Below are positions 1 to 10,004 of a stretch of 37,716 nucleotides of DNA, in pieces (the first letter of the stretch is position 1; each line of letters begins with the position of its first letter). The notes below the pieces were generated by a model that did not search any database, had not been told where the DNA came from, and was given only the letters and a program-made list of their open reading frames with translations. Position numbers and translations under genes: made by a program. Source of the stretch: Pelargonium nanum (Eukaryota; Streptophyta; Magnoliopsida; Geraniales; Geraniaceae); NCBI GenBank assembly GCA_036897485.1, contig JAYMTF010000383.1, positions 1 to 37,716 on the forward strand. Direction: 5' to 3'.

Positions 1-405
1 TATTCACTAAAACCCAAAGCCCTATTCCAAAAAACAAACTGCCCATCAGCAACCACCGACCATGAATCTTACACAAAAACAACCCAAATCACCTTATGAA
101 CTAGATCTAAGAACCCATTTCAGCATTTCAAGCATGAATCATTACCCAAATCATTAACATACTAAAAAAGCACATGATCATCTGAAACATTAAAACCTCC
201 AGCAGAGAAAATTGTATGCTAATTGATCCAACTTCTCACCTATTCACTAAAACCCAAAGCCCCTATTCCAAAAACAAACTGCCCATCAGCAACCACCGAC
301 CATGAATCTCACACAAAAACAACCCAAATCACCTTGTGAACTAGATCTAAAAACACATTTCAGCATTTCAAACTTAAATCATCACACAAATCACTTACAT
401 ACAAA
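1..405. repeat. Two-copy 240-bp direct repeat inside intron 1 of the minus-strand gene
   Basis: The sequence starting TATTCACTAAAACCCAAAGC at 1 recurs at 241, and the two copies stay nearly identical for at least 120 bases and recognisable for about 165 bases. The first copy may continue beyond the left edge. The high identity indicates a recent tandem duplication. Confidence 0.85.
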
Positions 406-462
406 GAAAAAAACATACAGTGAGCTGAATATATAAGCAAGGTCAAGAGATAGAGAAACAAC

Positions 463-571
463 CTCCGACAGATAAATTGACAGCCAGGAAGAGAGGCAAG
501 ATGAACTTAAAACGGCGAGCAAAAGACTCTTTCGGCGGCGGCGGCGGAGGAGCTGAAGGCTGTGAAGCCAT
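463..571 (-). CDS. First exon of small proline-rich single-TM protein (partial, 5' end of gene)
   Basis: Minus-strand exon beginning at an ATG (571-569) and reading MASQPSAPPPPPPKESFARR, then a hydrophobic stretch (FILPLFLAVNLSVG) that looks like one membrane segment or signal anchor. A good donor, GGAG|gttgtt, ends the exon at 463 after 36 codons plus one base; reading on without splicing soon meets a stop. An in-frame upstream ATG at 655 would add about 28 residues, but the proline-rich start is favoured because it gives a compact N-terminus. The rest of the gene lies left of the window, so intron 1 is at least 462 nt. Basic residues before the hydrophobic segment suggest a cytosolic N-terminus (inference). 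The family has no function I can name with confidence. It is divergent (head to head) with the Mini-RNase III gene, with about 1.9 kb between the start codons. Confidence 0.55.
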
Positions 572-883
572 AGTTGCTGAAGACGATGGTGGCGAATCAA
601 AGGCCTTGGATTGTTTCAATTGTGCTATTTTTTCACACAAAAACAAGCGATCCAATCAATCAAACAATCGAAAACAAAGAAAATAATTCAGTAACTGTGA
701 ATGAATTTGAATTTAATACATTTTTTGGGTTTGTGGTCGAAGAGCTTTGGACCTTCGGTCGTTGGCATCGTCAATGTCGCTGTCAGTTTGTCACTGTGTT
801 GTCCTCTCTGGCTCTTCGTTTCTTGCTCGCCACTCCTTTTTGGTCTACGGATTGTTGAAAGTTGAAACGTATAATTTTACTGT

Positions 884-893
884 TTTTATATAT
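884..893 (-). promoter_or_regulatory. Candidate TATA box for the minus-strand gene
   Basis: Read on the minus strand, this stretch is TATATAAAAA, about 315 bases upstream of the ATG at 571. It sits beside a CT-rich tract (893-930 on the plus strand), a common arrangement in plant core promoters. This is only a motif match in AT-rich DNA. Confidence 0.3.
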
Positions 894-899
894 TCTCTC

Positions 900-2300
900 T
901 CTATATTTTTTTTTCTTTTTTAAGGTGATATTTTATTATTAGATAGATTAATATGAATAAAAATACTTATTTCAAAAACAAAAAGAAATTCATGGTTTAA
1001 TGTTCGTTTTTAGTTTATTGTTACACTCAGGTGACGTTCGTATAATATAGTTTTTATTGTTCATACTTATCAATTTATCGTATGATGTAAATTATATTTA
1101 TCTTTTTATATAGGTGTGATCAAGTTGTATGGGCCACGGCTTGAATGGATTGGGAAACAATTTACATGCTCTTGTTAGATAACTTTTTAGTCGTCTAAAT
1201 TGATCCACTAAGTGGCAAGAGGAGGTTAGGAACGACCAAAAATAATTTGCCAAGAACGTGCGTGTTCCTTTTAACCCAAATAACTTAGCTTGGTTCATAT
1301 TGTCAGATTTTAAATGCGAACTAATTTGTTAATTTGAATTTGAGATGATAAGATTACATGAGCGACGAATCTATTATTGTTCGGTTTTGACACAACTTCA
1401 TTCCTTAGGTCTCAAGCCGGAAATCTTTGCATTTCCGGATCACCCACACATTATAGTTCAATTTCTCCGTGCCGTTCAGTTCAAATCTTTTTGTTGCTCA
1501 CTCTCTTGTAGTTTCTAGCGAGAAGCTAGTAATGTTGCATCATTGTAGGAATTCTTACTTTTATCTTTTCTTAAAGTTTTTTTTTTCATTAAGTGTCCAC
1601 ATGTATTGTTGTGTGATTGAATTTTAAATGCGCGTGAAGAGAATAATAGTTAGTCACATTTTCACTATTGCAACCAAAATTTTAACTACATAATGTTGCT
1701 GGTTCATTTCAGTATTTGAGATTTGAGAATTGATTTGATTTCTTATTAAAGTATTTAGTTTGGACTTTGTATTATCGATTATGAATAAATGACATTGAAC
1801 TTTATTTAGTTTGAACTCTAGAAGTTGAAAAGAAGGTTAGGCTTAGGGTTTGAGAGCGGGGAGTTTCTTAGGTCATGTATATATTTTTGTTTTGTTAGTG
1901 AGTTTGCGAATAAGGTTATTTATGTTTCGTCTAGGTCGACACGTTATATGTCAGGTACAGATGAGCGGCTTGAGCGGGTAGACTTACATGCTCCAGACAA
2001 AATCTTATATTTGTAATGTTTGATCTATAATTAATAGGTAAAAAACCCAATTGGTCTCTCATCTTTCATGTTTTGATCCCAATTTGATCCATAATTTCTT
2101 TAAAACCAAAAATAGTCTATGAACTTTCACATATTGACCCGGAATGATTCTTGCCCTTAAAACTTATATCAAAAGTTGTAAATTGGATTAATATTTAAAA
2201 GTTCAGAGAACATTCTCAATGAAAATAAACATTTAAAAACCAAATTTGACTAAAACATAAAAGTTCAAATTAGAAAAATAATTATTTTTTTATCTAAGGC
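900..2300. other. Intergenic stretch with no recognised gene; degenerate repeat at its right end
   Basis: No open frame with a recognisable protein was seen on either strand. The part from about 2040 to 2280 (phrases such as CCCAATTGGTCTCTCATC and CCCAATTTGATCCATAA) is the kind of 'not-quite-coding' dispersed repeat often left by plant transposons. A similar-style stretch occurs at 27650-27830. No ends or target duplications were identified. Confidence 0.4.
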
Positions 2301-2327
2301 CACATTACCATTTCAATTGACCCATAG

Positions 2328-2407
2328 AGCCCAATAAGTAACAGTTAGGCCCATAAAAGACCAATGGGCCATCCACAACTAACTAAACCGCGAGCCCATT
2401 TCACGTG
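2328..2407 (+). promoter_or_regulatory. Promoter elements of the Mini-RNase III gene: site II boxes and G-box
   Basis: Four site II-type hexamers precede the gene: AGCCCA (2328-2333), GGCCCA (2348-2353), TGGGCC (2365-2370) and AGCCCA (2393-2398). They are followed by a palindromic G-box CACGTG at 2402-2407, 118 bases before the ATG. Site II boxes bind TCP factors and are common in promoters of organelle and translation genes; G-boxes bind bZIP/bHLH factors and often link to light. Both suit a chloroplast RNA-processing enzyme. Regulation itself is inferred. Confidence 0.5.
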
Positions 2408-2496
2408 TTATCAACACAGCTTCTTCAACAGCTGAACCTTCCCAAAACCATTTCATCACAATTCACAACCAACAGCTCTCACAAGCCCGAACCTGC

Positions 2497-2528
2497 AGCG
2501 ACGGCGACGGCGACGGCGACGGCGATGC
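2497..2528 (+). repeat. GCGACG hexanucleotide microsatellite over the start codon region
   Basis: GCGACG is repeated about five times just before and into the start ATG of the Mini-RNase III gene. It keeps frame (Ala-Thr repeats if translated), so length changes here would alter the 5' leader rather than the protein. Confidence 0.7.
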
Positions 2529-5500
2529 CGACTCTATCCGTGAATATTCCTCCGGTGAGAGCTTCACTGGACACTCAACAGAGGCTTCCGTACAACCCCA
2601 ACGCCCCGAGGAAGCTCAAGAAAAACCCTGCCACTGTCACCACCATTCCGACTCCTAAACCCCTATCAACTGAATCTTTAGCTAAGTCGAGCTCCATCGC
2701 CGTCTCGAACCTTCTCAAGCGAAGCACTCCGGTTCCGTCTCGAGGTAAATTTGTCTGCAACGTATGAGTTAGCTAGTTTTTTGTTTTATTTATGTCAGTA
2801 TGTGAATGTGTGTTTTTGTTGTTTGGTTGATGAGAAAACACAGCGACGAAAGTTGAGAGAAGTAAGTTTGAAGGGGATTTTGATTTTTGATTGTGATTTT
2901 GATGTGTGCTTGTTGTTGTTTGGCTGATGATGAGAAAGAACTGGAAATGGAAGTGAAGGAAAATAAGTGAGATGCGGATTTGAATTTTGGTTTTGGTTTT
3001 GGTTTTGATGTAGTGTCTGTGTTTATTGAAGTTGTTGTTTGGTGGATGAGAAAATGCAGGGAATGAGAGTGAAGGAAAATAAGCGAGAAGTGGTTTTTGA
3101 ATTTTGATGTTGTGTATGTGTTTGTTGTTGTTTGGTTGATGAGAAGATGCAGGAAATGAAAGTAAAGGTAAATAACTGAGAAGGGGATTTTGAATTTTGA
3201 TTGTGATGGTGTGTCTGTGTTTTGGTTGATGATGATGATGAGAAAATACAGGAAATGAAAGTGAAGGAAAATAAGTGAGAAGGGGATTTGGATTTTGATG
3301 GTGTGCCTGTGTTCTGGAAGTTGGCAATTGTACTCACTAAGTATGCATGTTGTTCTTTGTAGGTGAATGTGTTTATGTTTGTTGTTTGGTTGATGAGAAT
3401 CACAGGAAAGGAAAGTGAAGGAAAATAAGTGAAGGGCATTTTGATTTTGATGTCTCATCTGTTTACATTGTTGTTGTTTGGTTGACTAGAAAACATAGGA
3501 TATGAAAGTGAAGGTAAATAAGTGAGAAGAGGATTTTTGATTTCGATGTCTCATCTGTTTACTTTGTTTATTTCACTGTTGAATCTGCTGTTTGGTTACT
3601 GAAAAAAGTGAGTGAAGGGAATGAAAATTCTGTTATTAAACACACGTTAAATGTTTCTTTTGTTCGTGGAATAAAAAGCTAGGGATTTATCCCAGGGAGG
3701 GTGTATGTGGTATATGCATGAATAGTTCTGTGTTACTTCTGTTTTTAGGAAAATGAGATAATTATACTAGTTTGGGCATGTAGGAGAACCATGAACGAGG
3801 CACAATTATAGGCTCAATTTTCACCGGGTCTATCCCATATACTGGGAAATATATGATTTGACGTTATAAGATATTTCTATTGCCTTGTTATTTTTCTTAA
3901 CCATTTGGACTTTTGGAGTGATTGTATTGTCCATATGATTTTCAATGGTGTTGATTCCATGATTTTAACTGACAGGGGAGATGGCAAAATCAGAAGAATC
4001 ATATATGGGGTTCGATGTATGGTTGCCTACTCCACCAAAAGTGGAGAAGCCTAAATCAGCTTTCAATGCTGCGTCACTGGCATATATTGGTGATTGCATC
4101 TATGAGGTGCATGCTTGATTCTATTTATTTGCTTCGTATAATTGCCATATTCTTATTTTGTTCACAATATCATGTAAAGTAGTATTTTAACTATGTGTAA
4201 GAATGATATATTGCACATATAAATGGAACATAATGCCCACAGAATGATTATTAAAACACTGTCCCTCCAACAAATGTTAGCACTGCTATATACGAGTTAA
4301 AAATGAAGATTTGTTTATATTTTATTTTTTTGTCTGGTATGATAGTATCAGAAAAGAAGAATGGGGACACTTCTTAACTTGATGTTTATCCAAATGTACT
4401 TAGTAATTACTAAGGCGTTAGTTTGTTAGATTACAACATGGAGGTTAAAAGAAGAACCTTGGTGGGATATTGAAGATTTGGGTCTTCTACCAAAATCAAG
4501 GGAGAAACATGCATATCATATTCCTATAAGGACGTGGACAGACATATGCATGCACATCGAAATGAACTTTGCTTTGTGCATGTTCATTTATGTATGCATA
4601 CTGGTGCCTACCTTTGTATGTGGTTGTGAGAGAGTAACTAATGCATTTTTTTGAATCTACAATTAAGTGAATCTACCTTTTCAAATATATATTATATGCA
4701 TGGTTTGATTTTCTTTTCCAGCATGACCTTTCAACATATCTAGCCTTTGATGTTTCTTAAAATATGCAGTTATATGCTCGCAGACACTTTCTGTTTCCCC
4801 CGCTAAGTACCGAAGAGTATAATGACCGTGTGGTGTCTGTAGTACGGTGTGAGGCACAGGTAAAATTTAAAATGCAACTAATATGTCATATTTTTCATGT
4901 TCTGTTAACATATTATGTTTTTATTCTCTCTGCTTTCTTCAAAAATTTATGGATAACTGTTTTAAATGATCCCTGGCCAATAATACACCCTCTTTTAGTT
5001 TGTCTCACTTTTCTTTTAAATATTTTCATATTTCCCTGCATATGGAGGTTCTGTTTTGTTCAGTTATTTGAACAATAAATGGAATATTGTATTATACATA
5101 TACTCAGTAGAATTTTAATGATTAACTATATATGAATATCTGAATATCCATTTTTGGCCTTGTTTCAGGATGCATTGCTCCATAAACTTTTAGATGAAAA
5201 TTATTTAACAGAAAAAGAAAGGTTAGTGAAGATTATCTCCTTTTCATATACATGCATCTTATGCAACTTTGCCAGAACTGAACTTTTATCATATACGAAG
5301 AATTAAGAAATGCACTGCCTGAGATATGGTAGAAAACTAAAATGGGGTTTGTCACAGACAGAGTTTGATGAATGTAGTTTCCACCCCCCATATTTCTTCA
5401 TATACTTTTGATGGAAAAAGTGTTTTGTCTACTCATGACATTCCATATGTTTACTACAGGGCTATCCTCCGGTGGGGAAAGAATGTCAGTACAGCAAACA

Positions 5501-6727
5501 CACGGACAAAAAAACGAGTTGGAGTAGCAGTTTATAACAGAGCATCTTCACTGGAAACACTGGTCTGTACCTTGTACATTGTTTTCTTTTTACTTATATT
5601 TTATAATGCTCCTCTACAACATGCTTCACTATATTTCTTGCTAGGTTCTTGATTTATTAACTCCAATACTGAAAGGAATGTGACACCATTTGTGAAGCTG
5701 TGTTAGAATACATCTTGCAATTCCAAAGTAGTTGTGTTTAGAGCCGATAATCTGTGTCAAACGAACACGACACAAATTTTAGGTTCAGTTCAATCGTGTT
5801 CGTGTTGACTAACCCAACCTATTTACTTGATCATGTCGTGTTGGTGGCGAGCCCACTTGACCCGTATAACCTCTTTAATTAAAGGGTCATAAATGGGTCG
5901 TGTAACCCACTTCATAACCCACCAATTCAAGGATAAAATTATAAATTTTCAGAACATATTATGCCAAAAATGATACATATAAATTAAATGGGTCTATTAT
6001 ATTGAGTTATGTCTGGTTAAACCTAACCCATTTATTTAAACATGTCGGGTCGTGTAATTTTGAATTCAATTATTTAAACGAGTTGACCCATTTAACCGAA
6101 TACAATTTTTTTAACATGACATGCAAGGACGAATTGCTACCCCTAGTTGTGTTATATTCATCAGACCCCGTCAAAAGTATCTTGATTCTTGATCTCATAA
6201 TATCCTTCTACTTTACCTGGGGAAAAGCAGATTTGATCATTTTAGTACCAGAAAATAGAAATCCAACATGTCTTTAGAATTTTGATGTAATGCACACTTT
6301 CAAATAGAAAGTAGAATTGACAATGCAGGCCGCGCCTCCGCGGGCCTGGCAAAAAAACTTACGCGTTCGTATTTTCCAACTTTCTATCAGCTCTAACATT
6401 TCATACTAAGTTGCGAGACACGTTAGGATCGATGATAAATTTCTCAATAAAAACACGTCTGTTTTTTGGCCTGCAAGTATATAAGGTGTTATGTTTCCTG
6501 GTTTCCTTGGATGTAATATGGGTATCATTTTAATAGTTTGATTTGATAACACGACTTGTTCTTTATTTGCCAACGTAGCCTCATGAACTCATATTTTGTA
6601 GATTGGTTATTTGTACCTGACAAATGTGCAACGCTTAGAAGAGGTCATGGAAAAGTTGGGATTCTCAACCGAGTCTTCTATGCAGGCAGTTTTGGAGGAA
6701 GTCGATGCTGCGTTAGCTACTAGCTAG
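2525..6727 (+). CDS. Mini-ribonuclease III-like protein, plastid type (RNC3/RNC4 family), six exons
   Basis: Exons read by frame and splice sites: 2525-2744, 3976-4106, 4770-4859, 5169-5221, 5460-5562 and 6602-6727 (TAG), joining to 723 nt, 240 aa. Residues 1-80 are basic and S/T/P-rich like a plastid transit peptide. Residues about 85-230 form one RNase III catalytic domain without a double-stranded-RNA-binding domain, the hallmark of Mini-III enzymes. The signature AYIGDCIYE (109-117) supplies the metal-binding Asp113, and SSLETLIGYLYL at the exon 5/6 junction supplies Glu197. In Arabidopsis the chloroplast Mini-III pair RNC3/RNC4 acts on rRNA maturation and intron degradation (family knowledge). 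The ATG at 2525 is chosen because the open frame extending upstream starts only at a GTG and contains a GCGACG hexamer repeat. All six exons join without a stop, so the gene appears intact. Confidence 0.88.
2818..3640. repeat. Minisatellite in intron 1 of the Mini-RNase III gene, about eight copies
   Basis: A unit of roughly 85-160 bp is repeated, each copy opening with TTGTTGTTTGGTTGATGAGA and containing GGAAATGAAAGTGAAGGAAA and a GATTTTGATTTTGATGT tail. Copies start near 2818, 2913, 3033, 3124, 3218, 3378, 3470 and 3589 (the last is decayed). The long His/Asn/Thr-rich open frames on the minus strand here are shadows of the repeat. Confidence 0.85.
5739..6145. mobile_element. Non-autonomous hAT-type element (407 bp) in intron 5 of the Mini-RNase III gene
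   Basis: The ends are imperfect inverted repeats: TAGAGCCGATAATCTGTGTC at the left, and GAATTGCTACCCCTA at the right, whose reverse complement is TAGGGGTAGCAATTC. Both resemble the TAGGGGTGGCAATTC ends common in plant hAT MITEs. The element is flanked by a perfect 8-bp target duplication, GTTGTGTT at 5731-5738 and 6146-6153, diagnostic for hAT. The interior has the ACCCATTT / GGGTCGTGT repeats typical of this class and no transposase. Confidence 0.85.
6326..6348. other. GC-rich hairpin in intron 5
   Basis: CAGGCCGCG and CGCGGGCCTG form a near-perfect inverted repeat with a tiny loop, inside otherwise AT-rich intron DNA. It is probably an internal or terminal part of a decayed transposon; no target duplication was found. 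Confidence 0.45.
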
Positions 6728-7133
6728 GTAGAGTGCACTGTGCACCTCATTTTTAGTAGTAATTTCGGCATATCCTACTATTTGTAGACCATCCCTTTCG
6801 CTGTTTACGCCCTCCTTTTTCTTTTGTACATATTTAACAATATTGTGCTTGCTGTATCAATTATATCTAGTGACACATTTGGCTTGGTCCTAAGTTGTAT
6901 GCTCCATCTGTTTTTAAGTTAGTATTTTACTTGTACTCCATATATAATGTTACAGCTTAAATCTGATTCAATTAGCATCAGATTGTCTCCTTTTGTCCAA
7001 TAACGACATGGTCATGAGGAAAAGGGAAGAAAAGAAAGTTCCCTAGGGTGATTTTCATTAGCGGAGTCAAATCATAGTTTCTTAGCATTACGCGTTTGAA
7101 GTTTCTGAAGTCATTAGACTAGTTTTTTCCCAG

Positions 7134-7576
7134 ACATAGATGCAAAATGCTAGAAATAGCTACTTCCATTGCAACAACTAGTTTAAAAACTCTGTTGGTG
7201 CTGTTTTCCTGTATTTTGGATACATGTTGCACAAAAGAACGCAGAGAGGATCAGAAGTCGGGTCAAGAGCTGGCATAGCGAAGCTGAGAAAATCAGTGGG
7301 GAGGTAAGAATATAGTGGGAAAATATGAAGAAAGTGCAGAAAGAAAGAAGAAAATGTTTGATCTATTCGTGTACATATAGTGGGAAAATGATTTTGTTAT
7401 TCAGGATTGGATTATGATTTTTTTGTCATGCAAATAGTTTTAAGATGAGAATCTCATTCTTATTTCGATTTCATTGTCATTTAAAAATTTATAATTCAAA
7501 CGCAACTACAGATTATTGATGGTTACTTCTCCTTTGATCCTAGTAAGTGAACTTGAAGGAGATCATGAAGATACTG
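7134..7576 (+). pseudogene. Shattered CC-NBS-LRR 5' end (relic R0)
   Basis: Two blocks match the start of R1/R2 at base level. Block one (7134-7363) begins ACATAGATGCAAAATG, keeps GCTACTTCCATTGC, has lost the middle of the CC region, and resumes with AACGCAGAGAGGATCAGAAG and GCTGAGAAAATCAGT through to AAAATGTTTGATC. Block two (7513-7576) matches the segment just before the P-loop (GGTTACTT..CCTTTGATCC..GAGATCATGAA). The P-loop, the rest of the NBS and the LRR are missing, and stops occur in frame. It is a third NLR copy reduced to fragments, lying between the RNase gene and R1. Identity was judged by eye. Confidence 0.75.
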
Positions 7577-7768
7577 TTGGAGGAGGAAATGAGGATAACG
7601 TTTGTGGCAAAGCCACAAAACTAGAAGGAAAGCTCCGTGCACGACGCCTGTTGCACATTAAGTGCACGCAGCGACGTGGCTAAACCTAAGTATTATAGTA
7701 TGTGAGAGGTTGTTGAGCTTAGAGAAAAGAGTTGGAACTCTGTTTACATTTATTACAAGATACTCGCT

Positions 7769-8010
7769 CTATTCTACAATGAATGTCTTGTTTAAAGAGT
7801 ATGAACAAGTAAAACAACATCAAACTCGAGACTTGAAACCTGAAACCATTTTTCTATTACGATTACACTATATTTGTTCCGTCCTACAATGCTTGTCTTG
7901 TCCCAAATATGAAAATTAGTAAACAATGTCAAAAATGTAACAAAATAATTTTGAAATATTGCTAATCACACTACAATAATGATTGTCTTGTCATGAGCAA
8001 GAACTAGTAA
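7769..8010. repeat. Three degenerate direct repeats with Stowaway-like phrases
   Basis: CTACAATGAATGTCTTGTTT (about 7775), CCTACAATGCTTGTCTTGTC (about 7881) and CTACAATAATGATTGTCTTG (about 7970) begin related units, each followed by a form of AACAAGTAAAACA. The phrase TTCCGTCCTACAATG resembles Stowaway-type MITE ends. No matching inverted end was found. Confidence 0.5.
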
Positions 8011-8115
8011 AACACACAATAATTTTTTAAAAAATATTTATTTATTTTGACTATTTATAAAAAAAATGATTGGGCTTATAGCAGATTTAACCCATTCAGA
8101 AGCCATAACCCACTA

Positions 8116-8164
8116 GGCCCATAAAAATACAATTGGGCTTGACTAAGTGGGCCTAAAAAGCCCA
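8116..8164 (+). promoter_or_regulatory. Cluster of four site II elements
   Basis: GGCCCA (8116-8121), TGGGCT (8134-8139), TGGGCC (8148-8153) and AGCCCA (8159-8164) lie within 50 bases, 85-135 bases before the ATG at 8249. The wording resembles the Mini-RNase III promoter, including AGGCCCATAAAA followed by CAAT(T)GGGC. It marks a genuine promoter, now in front of a broken gene. Confidence 0.5.
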
Positions 8165-8248
8165 CATCACTCAACTGCTCGAACGATCCTCTTCCGATTT
8201 CACAGACCGAAACCGCCTACTCATCTTCCTCAGTCAGTGACGACAGCA

Positions 8249-8460
8249 ATGGCCGAGCTCAGGTCATTTTCCGGCACGGAATCAATGTACAGACCTCCAT
8301 TTCCGTACGAATGCTATCGCTTTCCACCAAAACATCAGCACAGTCTCAACCTTGTTTGTTCGTGGCCTTCACTCCAAATCGTAAAACCCTTGCTCCGATC
8401 GTCTCTGCAACTTATTCCTCAATCGGAAGCAAGAACCGCCAGCTCCGGAGAATCAGTACG
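8249..8460 (+). pseudogene. Broken first exon of a probable plastid-targeted protein, copy 1
   Basis: An ATG at 8249 opens MAELRSFSGTESMYRPPFPY, while an overlapping frame from 8311 reads MLSLSTKTSAQSQPCLFVAF and continues Ser/Thr/Arg-rich to RRIS, ending near a possible donor (AATCA|gtacgg or TACG|gtcatt). The second frame has the composition of a chloroplast transit peptide. The two frames together suggest a frameshifted exon, but a real short alternative cannot be excluded. No downstream exons were found. Two decayed copies (9590-9720 and 28087-28132) share its 3' end. The gene identity is unknown. Confidence 0.4.
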
Positions 8461-8736
8461 GTCATTTCATTTTTCGTCCTCTCATTTCTATTTGTAATAT
8501 AGCTGTTTGGTTTACGAAAGAATTGGAGGCTTTTCAATTTTGCATGCAATGCTGTTCTGTGTTCTTAGAATCAACAAATTCAGATTTCCAAAGAACTGAT
8601 GAAGATTTTATCATTTTCAGGTACACCTGAGTTGTACATTTCAGTTGATTCATCTAACATTAGTGTTGGGATTTGGGGCATTCTGTATTTTCATGTGTGT
8701 ACATATGAACCCATAAATCTTCTCCTCTCTTTCAAG

Positions 8737-8898
8737 TAGAGCTGACAATTTGGATCCAAACTAGGCATCAGAAATCCGTTCCGACTTAAAACCGATCAGA
8801 TCGTACCATTTTTTTGGGTTGTATCAGATTGGATTGGTCAAATTGGCACAAATCCACATATTTTACACTCCTATCCGAAATCCGAGTTGCCAACTCTA
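8737..8898. mobile_element. Short hAT-type MITE (162 bp)
   Basis: It begins TAGAGCTGACAATTTGG and ends GAGTTGCCAACTCTA, whose reverse complement TAGAGTTGGCAACTC matches the start. It is flanked by 8-bp duplications differing at one base, CTTTCAAG (8729-8736) and CTTTTAAG (8899-8906). It has no coding capacity. Confidence 0.85.
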
Positions 8899-8929
8899 CT
8901 TTTAAGTGTTGCTTCTGGCTACTAACTCT

Positions 8930-9065
8930 TCTCTTCTGTCACTTTTGAAGGGCATTATTGTATTCTTATCTCATTTCATTGTATGTGTGATTGAAAGAAG
9001 AAGTGACGACAACAAGGTGCAGAAAATTTCCTACAACGCTTTTCGTGATTCATGTGTTACAAACA
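8930..9065 (+). repeat. Leader-type module A, copy 1
   Basis: This segment (CTTCTGTCACTTTTGAAGGGCATTATTG... to GTGACGACAACAAGGTGCAG...) recurs at 10475-10612, where GACAACAACAAGG is followed by a good donor GTAAGT, and in part at 27373-27420. Because it lies upstream of both NLR genes, it may descend from a 5' untranslated exon. Translated frames are not conserved enough to claim coding. Confidence 0.55.
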
Positions 9066-9589
9066 TGATGTGGTCTTTACTTTTTCCATTCATTGGACTG
9101 GCATCAGATTCTTGAGTTTATTATGGGTCTTACCTTTATCAAAGTTAAGATTTGTGTCCCTACAAGAGATTATCCCTACTTTGAGTGAATTAGTGGGTTT
9201 CTTAATGTTAATTATTGCAAAACAACTAGTATAATCCAGCTGTAATGCTGTATCTTAAATTAAAATATATGAAAAGACTACAAATGATTCCATGAAACCT
9301 CTAAACTTGCGTCCTTACCATAACTTTGTTTGATTATTTAATTTATGAGTGTCACTTTCACATTGTGTTAGTGATAGCCACTGATTTTGAAGGTTCTATA
9401 CACATACTCTCAATTTTTTCCCTTATTTTGCTTAGCAACCTCTGAATTGTGATCCATTTTCCAAGCGACAGTGATTTGCTTTTACTCCCATTATTCACCT
9501 GATCCAACTTGGTTCAAGTAACACTCTATGCTTCTTGGCTCATTTATTTTATCTTGTGTTAATTGTTTGGCCTTTCTTACAACCCCTAA

Positions 9590-9720
9590 CACTACCAAAA
9601 GCTTAGGACACTCCTATAGTCGTTTGTGGCCTCAACACGAAACACTTAAACCCTTCCACCGGTAGCCACTATCACTTCTTCCTTAATCGGCAGCAAGAAC
9701 TACAAGCTACTTAGAATCTC
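9590..9720 (+). pseudogene. Decayed copy 2 of the transit-peptide-like exon
   Basis: Matches 8330-8455 with many substitutions. Shared blocks are TCGTTTGTGGCCTCAAC versus TTCGTGGCCTTCAC, AAACCCTT, TTCCTTAATCGGCAGCAAG versus TTCCTCAATCGGAAGCAAG, and a shared AGAATC end before GTAATT. The following intron also matches (AATTTTGCAT...AATG). The reading frame is destroyed. Confidence 0.6.
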
Positions 9721-10004
9721 GGTAATTTTAATTTTGCGCTTCTCATTTTGACAATATTTGTTAGTGTTTATCTTTGCTCTGTCGTTGCTTGGATTATGAG
9801 AGAGTTTAGGGAAGAAAGAGGAATGAAATAGGAAGGTTTTGAATTTTGCATAATGTTCAAACAAAAATAATAATAAGTCGATGAAGGTTGTTGAAATTCA
9901 GTATTGAACATATGTGTATTTGACTTATCAATTTGAGGGCTAACATTGTTAATACATCATACATATATGGGTTGATGATTTCTTCAGAAAATTAACATAC
10001 TTTT

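Noticed and set aside
477..858. Plus-strand open frames over the minus-strand exon
   Set aside because: They are antisense shadows, with Gly runs that mirror the Pro run of the minus-strand protein, and have no splice or promoter support.
2405..2524. N-terminal extension of the Mini-RNase III frame
   Set aside because: The extension begins with GTG, contains a GCGACG hexamer repeat and promoter-like sequence (G-box), and the ATG at 2525 gives a good transit-peptide start.
2773..3458. Three long overlapping minus-strand open frames rich in His, Asn, Thr and Phe
   Set aside because: They are translations of the intron-1 minisatellite, repeat with its period, and lie inside an intron of a well-supported plus-strand gene.
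4764..5652. Open frames running from Mini-RNase III exons into introns
   Set aside because: They read through clear GT donors into hydrophobic intron translation; the spliced frame explains the sequence better.
6326..6348. GC-rich hairpin as a possible terminator or structured RNA
   Set aside because: Intron context in a eukaryote and no U-tract logic; more likely transposon debris.
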